A stretch of 64,000 nt of DNA from Citrobacter tructae (GTDB taxonomy: Bacteria; Pseudomonadota; Gammaproteobacteria; Enterobacterales; Enterobacteriaceae). The DNA is taken from NCBI RefSeq assembly GCF_004684345.1, contig NZ_CP038468.1, forward strand, positions 1 to 64,000, in the 5' to 3' direction. The position numbers were made by a program, and so were the translations under genes. This document shows positions 35,384-44,887 of this stretch, piece after piece (the first letter of the stretch is position 1; the number at the start of each line of letters is the position of its first letter). Under the pieces are notes generated by a model that saw only the letters and a list, made by a program, of their open reading frames with translations, did not search any database and was not told the DNA's origin.

Positions 35384-36710
35384 AATGAGATGGTCACTCC
35401 CTCCTTCCCAGTACTATGCTGAGGACAGGCTTTCATTCGGAGAACCATCATGGAAAACATTGCGCTTATTGGTATCGATCTGGGTAAGAACTCTTTCCAT
35501 ATTCATTGTCAGGATCATCGTGGGAAGGCCGTTTACCGTAAAAAATTCACCCGACCAAAGCTAATCGAATTTCTGGCGACATGCCCGGCAACAACCATCG
35601 CGATGGAAGCCTGTGGCGGTTCTCACTTTATGGCACGCAAGCTGGAAGAGTTAGGGCATTTTCCAAAGCTGATATCACCGCAATTTGTCCGCCCATTCGT
35701 TAAAAGCAACAAAAATGACTTCGTTGATGCTGAAGCTATCTGTGAAGCAGCATCACGTCCATCTATGCGTTTCGTGCAGCCCAGAACCGAATCTCAGCAG
35801 GCAATGCGAGCTCTGCATCGTGTCCGTGAATCCCTGGTTCAGGATAAGGTGAAAACAACTAATCAGATGCATGCTTTTCTGCTGGAATTTGGTATCAGCG
35901 TTCCGCGAGGTGCTGCCGTTATTAGTCGACTGAGTACCCTTCTTGAGGACAGTAGTTTGCCTCTTTATCTCAGCCAGTTACTGCTGAAATTACAACAGCA
36001 TTATCACTATCTTGTTGAGCAGATTAAAGATCTGGAATCTCAGTTGAAACGAAAGTTGGACGAAGATGAGGTTGGACAGCGCTTGCTGAGTATTCCCTGC
36101 GTTGGAACGCTGACTGCCAGTACTATTTCAACTGAGATTGGCGACGGGAAGCAGTACGCCAGCAGCCGTGACTTTGCGGCGGCAACAGGGCTGGTACCCC
36201 GACAGTACAGCACGGGAGGTCGGACGACATTGTTAGGGATTAGCAAGCGGGGCAACAAAAAGATCCGAACTTTGTTGGTTCAGTGTGCCAGGGTATTCAT
36301 ACAAAAACTGGAACACCAGTCTGGCAAGTTGGCCGACTGGGTCAGGGAGTTGTTGTGTCGGAAAAGCAACTTTGTCGTCACCTGTGCTCTGGCAAACAAG
36401 CTGGCCAGAATAGCCTGGGCACTGACGGCGCGACAGCAAACTTACGAAGCATAAAGGCAGAAATACACCAGTTTAAACAATCATTCATCTGGTTTTGCGA
36501 ATACTGATATTGATGATACTAACGGCCCACCGGCCTGTTGAGGAACCTGTAAAACGGAAAGGCTCATTGAAGCCGTATATTTTCTGGAGGTTCATCAGGC
36601 GCGGAACTCATCGAGGCGCGGGAATAAAATCCCATTCAGACGCCGGATAGATTCAAGCAAGCCAACTTGTCGTCAAAATCGGTGTTGCAAAAACGGGAGT
36701 GACCATAGAT
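35384..36710 (+). mobile_element. IS4321/IS5075-type insertion sequence, copy 2
   Basis: 1327 bp, inserted in the right Tn21-type terminal repeat at the same position as copy 1 but opposite in the map. The repeat halves (GCTTTATTT and TCCGTTTTCTGAGGCGACCC) rejoin to a perfect 38-bp sequence. Confidence 0.9.
35450..36454 (+). CDS. IS110-family transposase, copy 2
   Basis: 334 residues, intact. Same domains as copy 1 with scattered substitutions (GHFPK, LLEDSS, REL, TYEA). Known enzymes of this group target the ends of Tn21-family transposons and can immobilise them. Confidence 0.9.
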   Translation: MENIALIGIDLGKNSFHIHCQDHRGKAVYRKKFTRPKLIEFLATCPATTIAMEACGGSHFMARKLEELGHFPKLISPQFVRPFVKSNKNDFVDAEAICEAASRPSMRFVQPRTESQQAMRALHRVRESLVQDKVKTTNQMHAFLLEFGISVPRGAAVISRLSTLLEDSSLPLYLSQLLLKLQQHYHYLVEQIKDLESQLKRKLDEDEVGQRLLSIPCVGTLTASTISTEIGDGKQYASSRDFAAATGLVPRQYSTGGRTTLLGISKRGNKKIRTLLVQCARVFIQKLEHQSGKLADWVRELLCRKSNFVVTCALANKLARIAWALTARQQTYEA

Positions 36711-36731
36711 TCCGTTTTCTGAGGCGACCCC

Positions 36732-36812
36732 CACATAGAGACCTTCCCGGTCATTCACTTTGTAGAGTTTGTCCCTGGGCTTGAGATTGCGCAGCTTGGT
36801 ATCGGTCAGCAT
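36732..36812 (-). pseudogene. Truncated integrase N-terminus
   Basis: 27 codons MLTDTKLRNLKPRDKLYKVN..., the arm-binding (DUF4102) start of a P4/GI-type tyrosine integrase, cut by the Tn21-type end. It resembles the integrase of the genomic island GIsul2, fitting the sul2 gene next door. Confidence 0.65.
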
Positions 36813-37141
36813 GTACCTTGTCCTTCTTCGTCTCCGATACCCACTCTATTGTAAACAAGACATTTTTATCTTTTATATTCAATGGCTTATTTTCCTGCTA
36901 ATTGGTAATACCATGAAAAATACCATGCTCAGAAAAGGCTTAACAATATTTTGAAAAATTGCCTACTGAGCGCTGCCGCACAGCTCCATAGGCCGCTTTC
37001 CTGGCTTTGCTTCCAGATGTATGCTATTCTGCTCCTGCAGCTAATGGATCACCGCAAACAGGTTACTCGCCTGGGGATTCCCTTTCGACCCGAGCATCCG
37101 TATGAGACTCATGCTCGATTATTATTATTATAGAAGCCCCC
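36813..37141. other. sul2 upstream region
   Basis: No gene. Holds the repeat CCATGAAAAATACCATG (36911-36927), also found at 44640-44656, and the usual sul2 leader ending ATTATTATTATAGAAGCCC before the start codon. Confidence 0.6.
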
Positions 37142-37957
37142 ATGAATAAATCGCTCATCATTTTCGGCATCGTCAACATAACCTCGGACAGTTTCTCCGA
37201 TGGAGGCCGGTATCTGGCGCCAGACGCAGCCATTGCGCAGGCGCGTAAGCTGATGGCCGAGGGGGCAGATGTGATCGACCTCGGTCCGGCATCCAGCAAT
37301 CCCGACGCCGCGCCTGTTTCGTCCGACACAGAAATCGCGCGTATCGCGCCGGTGCTGGACGCGCTCAAGGCAGATGGCATTCCCGTCTCGCTCGACAGTT
37401 ATCAACCCGCGACGCAAGCCTATGCCTTGTCGCGTGGTGTGGCCTATCTCAATGATATTCGCGGTTTTCCAGACGCTGCGTTCTATCCGCAATTGGCGAA
37501 ATCATCTGCCAAACTCGTCGTTATGCATTCGGTGCAAGACGGGCAGGCAGATCGGCGCGAGGCACCCGCTGGCGACATCATGGATCACATTGCGGCGTTC
37601 TTTGACGCGCGCATCGCGGCGCTGACGGGTGCCGGTATCAAACGCAACCGCCTTGTCCTTGATCCCGGCATGGGGTTTTTTCTGGGGGCTGCTCCCGAAA
37701 CCTCGCTCTCGGTGCTGGCGCGGTTCGATGAATTGCGGCTGCGCTTCGATTTGCCGGTGCTTCTGTCTGTTTCGCGCAAATCCTTTCTGCGCGCGCTCAC
37801 AGGCCGTGGTCCGGGGGATGTCGGGGCCGCGACACTCGCTGCAGAGCTTGCCGCCGCCGCAGGTGGAGCTGACTTCATCCGCACACACGAGCCGCGCCCC
37901 TTGCGCGACGGGCTGGCGGTATTGGCGGCGCTGAAAGAAACCGCAAGAATTCGTTAA
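37142..37957 (+). CDS. sul2: Sul2, sulfonamide-resistant dihydropteroate synthase
   Basis: 271 residues. DHPS signatures IFGIVNITSDSFSDGG, DLGPASSNPDA, LDPGMGFFLG and LSVSRKSF are intact. Replaces the host DHPS in folate synthesis because it does not bind sulfonamides. Followed by the streptomycin genes, the common sul2-strA-strB arrangement. Confidence 0.98.
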   Translation: MNKSLIIFGIVNITSDSFSDGGRYLAPDAAIAQARKLMAEGADVIDLGPASSNPDAAPVSSDTEIARIAPVLDALKADGIPVSLDSYQPATQAYALSRGVAYLNDIRGFPDAAFYPQLAKSSAKLVVMHSVQDGQADRREAPAGDIMDHIAAFFDARIAALTGAGIKRNRLVLDPGMGFFLGAAPETSLSVLARFDELRLRFDLPVLLSVSRKSFLRALTGRGPGDVGAATLAAELAAAAGGADFIRTHEPRPLRDGLAVLAALKETARIR

Positions 37958-38017
37958 CTGCACATTCGGGATATTTCTCTATATTCGCGCTTCATCAGAA
38001 AACTGAAGGAACCTCCA

Positions 38018-38821
38018 TTGAATCGAACTAATATTTTTTTTGGTGAATCGCATTCTGACTGGTTGCCTGTCAGAGGCGGAGAATCTGGTGATTTTGTTTT
38101 TCGACGTGGTGACGGGCATGCCTTCGCGAAAATCGCACCTGCTTCCCGCCGCGGTGAGCTCGCTGGAGAGCGTGACCGCCTCATTTGGCTCAAAGGTCGA
38201 GGTGTGGCTTGCCCCGAGGTCATCAACTGGCAGGAGGAACAGGAGGGTGCATGCTTGGTGATAACGGCAATTCCGGGAGTACCGGCGGCTGATCTGTCTG
38301 GAGCGGATTTGCTCAAAGCGTGGCCGTCAATGGGGCAGCAACTTGGCGCTGTTCACAGCCTATCGGTTGATCAATGTCCGTTTGAGCGCAGGCTGTCGCG
38401 AATGTTCGGACGCGCCGTTGATGTGGTGTCCCGCAATGCCGTCAATCCCGACTTCTTACCGGACGAGGACAAGAGTACGCCGCAGCTCGATCTTTTGGCT
38501 CGTGTCGAACGAGAGCTACCGGTGCGGCTCGACCAAGAGCGCACCGATATGGTTGTTTGCCATGGTGATCCCTGCATGCCGAACTTCATGGTGGACCCTA
38601 AAACTCTTCAATGCACGGGTCTGATCGACCTTGGGCGGCTCGGAACAGCAGATCGCTATGCCGATTTGGCACTCATGATTGCTAACGCCGAAGAGAACTG
38701 GGCAGCGCCAGATGAAGCAGAGCGCGCCTTCGCTGTCCTATTCAATGTATTGGGGATCGAAGCCCCCGACCGCGAACGCCTTGCCTTCTATCTGCGATTG
38801 GACCCTCTGACTTGGGGTTGA
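38018..38821 (+). CDS. aph(3'')-Ib: Aminoglycoside 3''-phosphotransferase (StrA)
   Basis: 267 residues from a TTG codon. Kinase motifs MVVCHGDPCMPNFMVD and IDLGRLGTADRYADL. Phosphorylates streptomycin. Stop overlaps the strB ATG by one base (TGATG), so the pair is translationally coupled. Confidence 0.97.
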   Translation: MNRTNIFFGESHSDWLPVRGGESGDFVFRRGDGHAFAKIAPASRRGELAGERDRLIWLKGRGVACPEVINWQEEQEGACLVITAIPGVPAADLSGADLLKAWPSMGQQLGAVHSLSVDQCPFERRLSRMFGRAVDVVSRNAVNPDFLPDEDKSTPQLDLLARVERELPVRLDQERTDMVVCHGDPCMPNFMVDPKTLQCTGLIDLGRLGTADRYADLALMIANAEENWAAPDEAERAFAVLFNVLGIEAPDRERLAFYLRLDPLTWG

Positions 38822-39657
38822 TGTTCATGCCGCCTGTTTTTCCTGCTCATTGGCACGTTTCGCAACCTGTTCTCATTGCGGACACCTTTTCCAGCCTCGT
38901 TTGGAAAGTTTCATTGCCAGACGGGACTCCTGCAATCGTCAAGGGATTGAAACCTATAGAAGACATTGCTGATGAACTGCGCGGGGCCGACTATCTGGTA
39001 TGGCGCAATGGGAGGGGAGCAGTCCGGTTGCTCGGTCGTGAGAACAATCTGATGTTGCTCGAATATGCCGGGGAGCGAATGCTCTCTCACATCGTTGCCG
39101 AGCACGGCGACTACCAGGCGACCGAAATTGCAGCGGAACTAATGGCGAAGCTGTATGCCGCATCTGAGGAACCCCTGCCTTCTGCCCTTCTCCCGATCCG
39201 GGATCGCTTTGCAGCTTTGTTTCAGCGGGCGCGCGATGATCAAAACGCAGGTTGTCAAACTGACTACGTCCACGCGGCGATTATAGCCGATCAAATGATG
39301 AGCAATGCCTCGGAACTGCGTGGGCTACATGGCGATCTGCATCATGAAAACATCATGTTCTCCAGTCGCGGCTGGCTGGTGATAGATCCCGTCGGTCTGG
39401 TCGGTGAAGTGGGCTTTGGCGCCGCCAATATGTTCTACGATCCGGCTGACAGAGACGACCTTTGTCTCGATCCTAGACGCATTGCACAGATGGCGGACGC
39501 ATTCTCTCGTGCGCTGGACGTCGATCCGCGTCGCCTGCTCGACCAGGCGTACGCTTATGGGTGCCTTTCCGCAGCTTGGAACGCGGATGGAGAAGAGGAG
39601 CAACGCGATCTAGCTATCGCGGCCGCGATCAAGCAGGTGCGACAGACGTCATACTAG
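38821..39657 (+). CDS. aph(6)-Id: Aminoglycoside 6-phosphotransferase (StrB)
   Basis: 278 residues starting MFMPPVFPAHWHVSQ. Catalytic loop LRGLHGDLHHENIMF and metal site LVIDPVGLVGE. Inactivates streptomycin together with StrA. Full length. Confidence 0.97.
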   Translation: MFMPPVFPAHWHVSQPVLIADTFSSLVWKVSLPDGTPAIVKGLKPIEDIADELRGADYLVWRNGRGAVRLLGRENNLMLLEYAGERMLSHIVAEHGDYQATEIAAELMAKLYAASEEPLPSALLPIRDRFAALFQRARDDQNAGCQTDYVHAAIIADQMMSNASELRGLHGDLHHENIMFSSRGWLVIDPVGLVGEVGFGAANMFYDPADRDDLCLDPRRIAQMADAFSRALDVDPRRLLDQAYAYGCLSAAWNADGEEEQRDLAIAAAIKQVRQTSY

Positions 39658-39682
39658 ATATCAAGCGACTTCTCCTATCCCC

Positions 39683-39763
39683 TGGGAACACATCAATCTC
39701 ACCGGAGAATATCGCTGGCCAAAGCCTTAGCGTAGGATTCCGCCCCTTCCCGCAAACGACCCC
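39683..39763 (+). mobile_element. Tn5393 terminal remnant
   Basis: Contains the last residues of a Tn3-family transposase (WEHINLTGEYRWPKP then stop) followed by a terminal repeat whose outer end reads GGGGTCGTTTGCGGGAAGGG on the minus strand, as in Tn5393, the source of strA-strB. Cut off by ISCR2 sequence at 39763. Confidence 0.8.
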
Positions 39764-40286
39764 AAACAGGAAACGCAGCTGAAACGGGAAGCTCAACACC
39801 CACTGACGCATGGGTTGTTCAGGCAGTACTTCATCAACCAGCAAGGCGGCACTTTCGGCCATCCGCCGCGCCCCACAGCTCGGGCAGAAACCGCGACGCT
39901 TACAGCTGAAAGCGACCAGGTGCTCGGCGTGGCAAGACTCGCAGCGAACCCGTAGAAAGCCATGCTCCAGCCGCCCGCATTGGAGAAATTCTTCAAATTC
40001 CCGTTGCACATAGCCCGGCAATTCCTTTCCCTGCTCTGCCATAAGCGCAGCGAATGCCGGGTAATACTCGTCAACGATCTGATAGAGAAGGGTTTGCTCG
40101 GGTCGGTGGCTCTGGTAACGACCAGTATCCCGATCCCGGCTGGCCGTCCTGGCCGCCACATGAGGCATGTTCCGCGTCCTTGCAATACTGTGTTTACATA
40201 CAGTCTATCGCTTAGCGGAAAGTTCTTTTACCCTCAGCCGAAATGCCTGCCGTTGCTAGACATTGCCAGCCAGTGCCCGTCACTCC
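39763..40286 (-). mobile_element. ISCR2 fragment (terIS side)
   Basis: 524 bp identical in layout to 44047-44570. It encodes the first ~133 residues of the Rcr2 transposase (start at 40168) with its zinc-finger CKRRGFCPSCGARR, then breaks at 39763. The terIS end abuts the lysR fragment. Confidence 0.92.
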
Positions 40287-40585
40287 GCGGTCTTCACTGC
40301 GTGATCGAGTTGATCGACACCCGCCGTGACACGCTCCATGAAGTGCCTGCCTGCGTCTGTTAGCCGAACGCCCCGCGCATGGCGCTCAAATAGCAGGACA
40401 CCAAGGTTATCCTCCAGCGCTTTCACACGCGCGCTGACGCTCGACTGGCTGATACCAAGTGCCTTGGCCGCATGCCGAAAATTCAGATGCTCGGCGACGG
40501 CGATGAACTGAACAAGGGAAATGAGCGGTATCCTGCCAGACAGGATACCGACATTCACGAGGTTTCGATGGTTAGTGCGCCGCAT
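40287..40585 (-). pseudogene. Truncated LysR-family regulator next to floR
   Basis: About 99 codons. The N-terminal HTH is intact (LVQFIAVAEHLNFRHAAKAL, GISQSSVSARVKALEDNLGV). The effector domain is lost at the ISCR2 terIS end. The same lysR-floR-virD2 order is known in ISCR2-floR units. Confidence 0.85.
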
Positions 40586-40612
40586 CGGAGCGGGCCTGCT
40601 ACCAGTCGTCGG

Positions 40613-41827
40613 TTAGACGACTGGCGACTTCTCGGTGGCAGCCCCACGGAGCCGAAGGAGCACCAGCCCCAACGAAACCAGTACCGCCATCGCCGTGGCG
40701 TAACAGATCACGGGCCACGCTGTGTCACCGTTTAAAAGTGCCACCGCCAATGTCCCGACAATGCTGACTATCAGGCTTTGAACGCAGAAGTAGAACGCGA
40801 CCGCTGATCCCGCGATGTCGTCGAACTCTGCCAAAGCGCCGTTCGCGGTAACGGACACCGTGAAGACAATACCGACCGCGACAACCCACATCGGTAGGAT
40901 GAAGGTGAGGAATGACGGCGAGCCGTAAAGTTCGCCGATCCCCAACAGGACCGCTCCGCAAACAAGCAACGCCATCCCACGCGCCACGCATCCTGCGATG
41001 CCCCATCTGGCGACAAAGGACTTCGCGAAACGGGTTGTCACGATCATTACAAGCGCGACAGTGGCGAAGGCAAAGCTGAATCCGATCTCGGAATATTCCG
41101 CTTGGCCTATGAGCACACTGGGAGCCGTCGAGAAGAAGACGAAGTAGGTGCCCATACCGGCGCTAAAGCCGACAGTGTAAACCCAAAAAGCCGGACTCGC
41201 GAAGATCGGCAAGACAGATCGGCGCGTCTTGACTTGATCCAGAGGGCGGGTTTCGTGCCACCTGAAACCCGCATTTAGGAGTGCGAGCATCGCCAGTATA
41301 GCCAAAGTAATGAATATCGCCTGCCATCCCAAGAACTCGCCGATCAATGCTCCGGCGATAGGGCCGAGCGCAGGCACGAACGCCAGCATCGAACTGAAAA
41401 GGCCGTAGATGACGACACCCTCAGGACGGTTGGCATAAACGTCGCGAACCGTCGCGAACGTCGCCACCAGCATGGCCGACGCGCCCACTGCTTGAAGTAG
41501 ACGGAAAGCGACAAAGGCCGGTGCAGTTGAAGACCAAGCTGCTCCCAGAGACGCAATGACGAAAGCCGTTGCGCCCGCAAGTAGAATTGGCCGTCGCCCG
41601 ATTCTGTCTGAGAGCGGACCAAAAATCACCTGGCCCACGCCGAGCATCACCATATAGAGGCTCAACGTGAGTTGGATCATAGCGGGCGTCGTGTTCAGGA
41701 TGCCGGGCATCGCTGGAACGACAGGGAGATAAATATCCATCGCCAGTGAAGCGAGGATGTCGAAAGGAGCCATCAGCAGCAGTGCTGCCGGCAGCGTATA
41801 GGCCCACGCGGGGCGTGTGGTGGTCAT
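40613..41827 (-). CDS. floR: FloR, florfenicol/chloramphenicol exporter
   Basis: 404 residues, major facilitator superfamily with 12 predicted helices. The DHA1 motif GPLSDRIGRRPILL is in loop 2-3. The N-terminus MTTTRPAWAYTLPAALLL matches FloR. Exports amphenicols from the inner membrane in exchange for protons. Carried between two ISCR2 copies. Confidence 0.97.
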   Translation of the reverse strand: MTTTRPAWAYTLPAALLLMAPFDILASLAMDIYLPVVPAMPGILNTTPAMIQLTLSLYMVMLGVGQVIFGPLSDRIGRRPILLAGATAFVIASLGAAWSSTAPAFVAFRLLQAVGASAMLVATFATVRDVYANRPEGVVIYGLFSSMLAFVPALGPIAGALIGEFLGWQAIFITLAILAMLALLNAGFRWHETRPLDQVKTRRSVLPIFASPAFWVYTVGFSAGMGTYFVFFSTAPSVLIGQAEYSEIGFSFAFATVALVMIVTTRFAKSFVARWGIAGCVARGMALLVCGAVLLGIGELYGSPSFLTFILPMWVVAVGIVFTVSVTANGALAEFDDIAGSAVAFYFCVQSLIVSIVGTLAVALLNGDTAWPVICYATAMAVLVSLGLVLLRLRGAATEKSPVV

Positions 41828-42043
41828 GACGAATCAACCCTCGATTAAGGAATACCGGGCGACGTCTGCTCGTCAGCAATCAGATGAGACTAGCCTTACA
41901 GAGCGCCGCAACAACAATACTGGTTGTTGCGGCTTACTTGTCTGCTGACTTGGAATTTCCCATCTGATTACTCCACGCTTACGAATATGAATTGCTACAT
42001 TTTATCCGATTATCTTTTGCTTCGCAATGCGGCATGGGCGCAC

Positions 42044-42724
42044 TCAGCGTTCCAGCCCCCTCTGCCGCCCTAACTGCCACGACACCGACCCGCCCTGCAC
42101 GATGCCCATAACCTCGCGGCCGAGTTGGCGGTCGATGATCGGCCGCCACGGGACAAGGGTGAACTCATGGGATTTCTCGACCACGGCGAACTTGCCGCTC
42201 GATAGATGCACGGTTCCGGTAAACTTGCCGCTGACGCTCTCGCCGTCCGTGGCGGCGCGGAACGGCAGGCCCTTACTCAAAGCCATATCCGATCCGACGC
42301 CGGCTACCTCGCGCTCCCGCAGGATGGCGAGAAGGTTGCGCCGGTAGAAGACGCGGCTGTCCCGGCTGCGGGTGGCGTCGCCCTGTTCGATATGGTGCTC
42401 GCGGCGCTGGTCCATGGCTTCGCGGACTTGTTGCCCGAAGCCGGTTGGCGCAAGGTCGGCCGTCTCGCCGTGGATCAGCCGCCGGTCCAGCCAGGTCGCG
42501 CCGTCCGATCCGATCTGTTTGTTCAGATCGACCGGGGAAAGGACGCGAACGCTGGCCTGACTGTCTCGGCCGGCGTCATGGGCGGCGGCACGGCTGACCA
42601 GATCATCGGGGATGCGCCATTGGTCGGCGTCGATCCGCTCGACGATACCGGCCCGGCGTAGCGCCTCCAGCCGGCGCACATGGGCATCGACATAGCCCTC
42701 ATAGTCGCCGCCTGGAACGCGGCA
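42044..42724 (-). pseudogene. VirD2-like relaxase fragment (DUF3363 region)
   Basis: The frame ends GREVMGIVQGGSVSWQLGRQ... and holds the C-terminal DUF3363 part of a mobilisation relaxase; the N-terminal relaxase domain is absent. The open frame continues to 42928 but that part is ISCR2 oriIS-end DNA, so the ORF is a chimera. Probably non-functional. Confidence 0.75.
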
Positions 42725-42744
42725 CGTATAGGAAGAATAAACGC
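42725..42744 (-). other. ISCR2 oriIS-like end
   Basis: Minus strand GCGTTTATTCTTCCTATACG resembles the IS91-family oriIS (GCGTTTGAACTTCCTATACC). Confidence 0.75.
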
Positions 42745-42958
42745 CCTTTTCACCCAAGTCCAACAGCTTTGGACCGCAGTTGACTCTTTCGACACCCCTG
42801 CGATGCAACCCAATCCGGCTGACGGGGAGCCAGCAACGCTGAAAATTTACCCTCCTCTTTCCCACTAGCGGCTCCTTTTCCGACAACCAGCACGGCGGAT
42901 CCCTGCCGCGGCGCTGTGAACGCAGCATTTTGATTGGTATCGTTGGCCTTCAGGCTCG

Positions 42959-44452
42959 TCAGTCAAACAGACCCAGGAGCAGCTCAGCCGGTGGCGCCCG
43001 GCTTTCGGGTAACGCCCTGGTCCCGCTGGTTTCGGCTTTGTGCTTCAGGTGATCAAGGATCTGCTTGATCACTATAGGGTCTTCAATGCAGGCGATGACT
43101 TTCATGGCGCCGCCGCAGCCGCTGCAGGTCTCGATGTCGATATTGAAAACACGCTTGAGCCGTTGCGCCCATGTCATCGACGCTCGCCGTTGTGCTGGTG
43201 TTGCCGGTTCATCAGCCACCCTGACCTTGTTGCCCCTGCCCCGTTTTGCCGGCGTGACCAACGCCCGGTGCCGACTGTTGGGTGCGAACACCCCGTGGAA
43301 GCGGGTTAGGTTGACTCTGGGCTTCGGTACCAGGGCGGCCAGCCTTGCAATGAAATCCAATGGTTCGAAAATGACGTGCGTGGTGCCGTCCCGGTACGGC
43401 GTCTTGAGCTGGTAGCGCACGTTGCCGCCTCGTGTTAACGACAGCCGCTTCTCGGATACCGCCGGGCGGCTGATGTACCGGCACAGCCGTTCGAGCTTCT
43501 TGCGTTCATCGGCCCTGGCCGCCACGCCGGCGTGCAGGCTGGACCCGGCTACCTTGCCAATCCCGTCACCGAACGGATCACCACTGGTCGGCAGAGTTTG
43601 CAAAGTGAACACCTTTCGCCCCGCCTGTGAACCGACAGCGATACGGTAAGTGATCGAGTGCCCCAGCAGGGGTGTCATCGGGTCGTCATCCACCGCATCC
43701 GAGGCCAGATAGCTGTTTTCGACATCCCGTTCCAGCAGGCCTTGCCGTTCCAGATAGCGACCCACCCGGTGGGCGATGGTGTGCGTCAGCTGGGTGAGCT
43801 CTGGGCTGGTCGGCGCCTTGACCCAGCGGAAACGCGCTGAGCCGTGGGATTGCTCGACATACACACCGTCGAGAAACAGCATGTGGAAGTGAACATTCAG
43901 ATTGAGCGCCGATCCAAAACGCTGGATCAGGGTGACCGCGCCCGTCTTGGCCACTTGGTGGGTATGGCCCGCTTTCTTGACCAGGTGCGTGGCAATGACG
44001 CGGTAAACGATGCCCAGCACCCACCCCATGATCTCGGGCCGGCTGGCAAACAGGAAACGCAGCTGAAACGGGAAGCTCAACACCCACTGACGCATGGGTT
44101 GTTCAGGCAGTACTTCATCAACCAGCAAGGCGGCACTTTCGGCCATCCGCCGCGCCCCACAGCTCGGGCAGAAACCGCGACGCTTACAGCTGAAAGCGAC
44201 CAGGTGCTCGGCGTGGCAAGACTCGCAGCGAACCCGTAGAAAGCCATGCTCCAGCCGCCCGCATTGGAGAAATTCTTCAAATTCCCGTTGCACATAGCCC
44301 GGCAATTCCTTTCCCTGCTCTGCCATAAGCGCAGCGAATGCCGGGTAATACTCGTCAACGATCTGATAGAGAAGGGTTTGCTCGGGTCGGTGGCTCTGGT
44401 AACGACCAGTATCCCGATCCCGGCTGGCCGTCCTGGCCGCCACATGAGGCAT
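42959..44452 (-). CDS. Rcr2 rolling-circle transposase of ISCR2
   Basis: 497 residues, IS91 family. An N-terminal zinc-binding region (CESCHAEHLVAFSCKRRGFC), then the HUH-type motif FHMLFLDGVYVE, and a C-terminal CSGCGGAMKVIACIED. Full length and apparently intact. Confidence 0.95.
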   Translation of the reverse strand: MPHVAARTASRDRDTGRYQSHRPEQTLLYQIVDEYYPAFAALMAEQGKELPGYVQREFEEFLQCGRLEHGFLRVRCESCHAEHLVAFSCKRRGFCPSCGARRMAESAALLVDEVLPEQPMRQWVLSFPFQLRFLFASRPEIMGWVLGIVYRVIATHLVKKAGHTHQVAKTGAVTLIQRFGSALNLNVHFHMLFLDGVYVEQSHGSARFRWVKAPTSPELTQLTHTIAHRVGRYLERQGLLERDVENSYLASDAVDDDPMTPLLGHSITYRIAVGSQAGRKVFTLQTLPTSGDPFGDGIGKVAGSSLHAGVAARADERKKLERLCRYISRPAVSEKRLSLTRGGNVRYQLKTPYRDGTTHVIFEPLDFIARLAALVPKPRVNLTRFHGVFAPNSRHRALVTPAKRGRGNKVRVADEPATPAQRRASMTWAQRLKRVFNIDIETCSGCGGAMKVIACIEDPIVIKQILDHLKHKAETSGTRALPESRAPPAELLLGLFD

Positions 44453-44639
44453 GTTCCGCGTCCTTGCAATACTGTGTTTACATACAGTCTATCGCTTAGC
44501 GGAAAGTTCTTTTACCCTCAGCCGAAATGCCTGCCGTTGCTAGACATTGCCAGCCAGTGCCCGTCACTCCCACTCGATTGTAAACAAGCACACAAAACCC
44601 TTTAGTGACAACAATTTGCAAGAACTATCAGGCTCAGTG

Positions 44640-44656
44640 CCATGAAAAATACCATG
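44640..44656 (+). repeat. Second copy of CCATGAAAAATACCATG
   Basis: 17 bp identical to 36911-36927; both copies lie 60-75 bp from an ATTGTAAACAAG sequence (36849-36860 and 44577-44588). Confidence 0.6.
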
Positions 44657-44662
44657 ACCAGA

Positions 44663-44887
44663 TCATGAGGTTGAACACGGCTTGCGCCGGCAGCGTTCAC
44701 GCTCCTGGTCGGCGATCTCGCCCGGCTGCAATGCTAGCTCAGCATCGGTCATGCGCTCCAGCACGTCGCGTAGGCGGATGGTGCAAGGAATGGGCGGCAG
44801 CTCGAACTCATAGCCGCCGGCGATCATTTCGGCCGCAATCTCCTCGGTGATGAAAAACGGCTCGTCGTCTTGGTTCGGCTTCTTCAT
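44663..44887 (-). CDS. Small hypothetical protein downstream of the resolvase
   Basis: 74 residues, acidic (MKKPNQDDEPFFITEEIAAE...). ATG overlaps the resolvase stop by four bases, so it is cotranslated with it. No domain recognised. May be an accessory to the resolvase in the sul2-associated island. Confidence 0.6.
   Translation of the reverse strand: MKKPNQDDEPFFITEEIAAEMIAGGYEFELPPIPCTIRLRDVLERMTDAELALQPGEIADQERERCRRKPCSTS

Larger units (their letters stand above)
30284..36731. mobile_element. Tn21-subfamily transposon remnant with both ends interrupted
   Basis: The left end starts GGGGTCGCCTCAGAAAACGG and the right end finishes with its complement. Each 38-bp repeat is split by an IS4321/IS5075-type element after 21 bases. 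The left repeat is cut again by IS26 nine bases before its inner end. The interior keeps only the 3' part of tnpA plus the IS26-aph(3')-Ia unit. No 5-bp duplication is seen outside the ends. Confidence 0.85.
42725..44570 (-). mobile_element. ISCR2, complete
   Basis: 1846 bp from an oriIS-like end (42725-42744) to the terIS end shared with the fragment at 40286. IS91-like rolling-circle element; it explains mobilisation of floR. Confidence 0.9.

Noticed and set aside
29409..36736. Target duplication around the Tn21-type remnant
   Set aside because: The pentamers outside 30284 and 36731 (TACTG versus CACAT) do not match.
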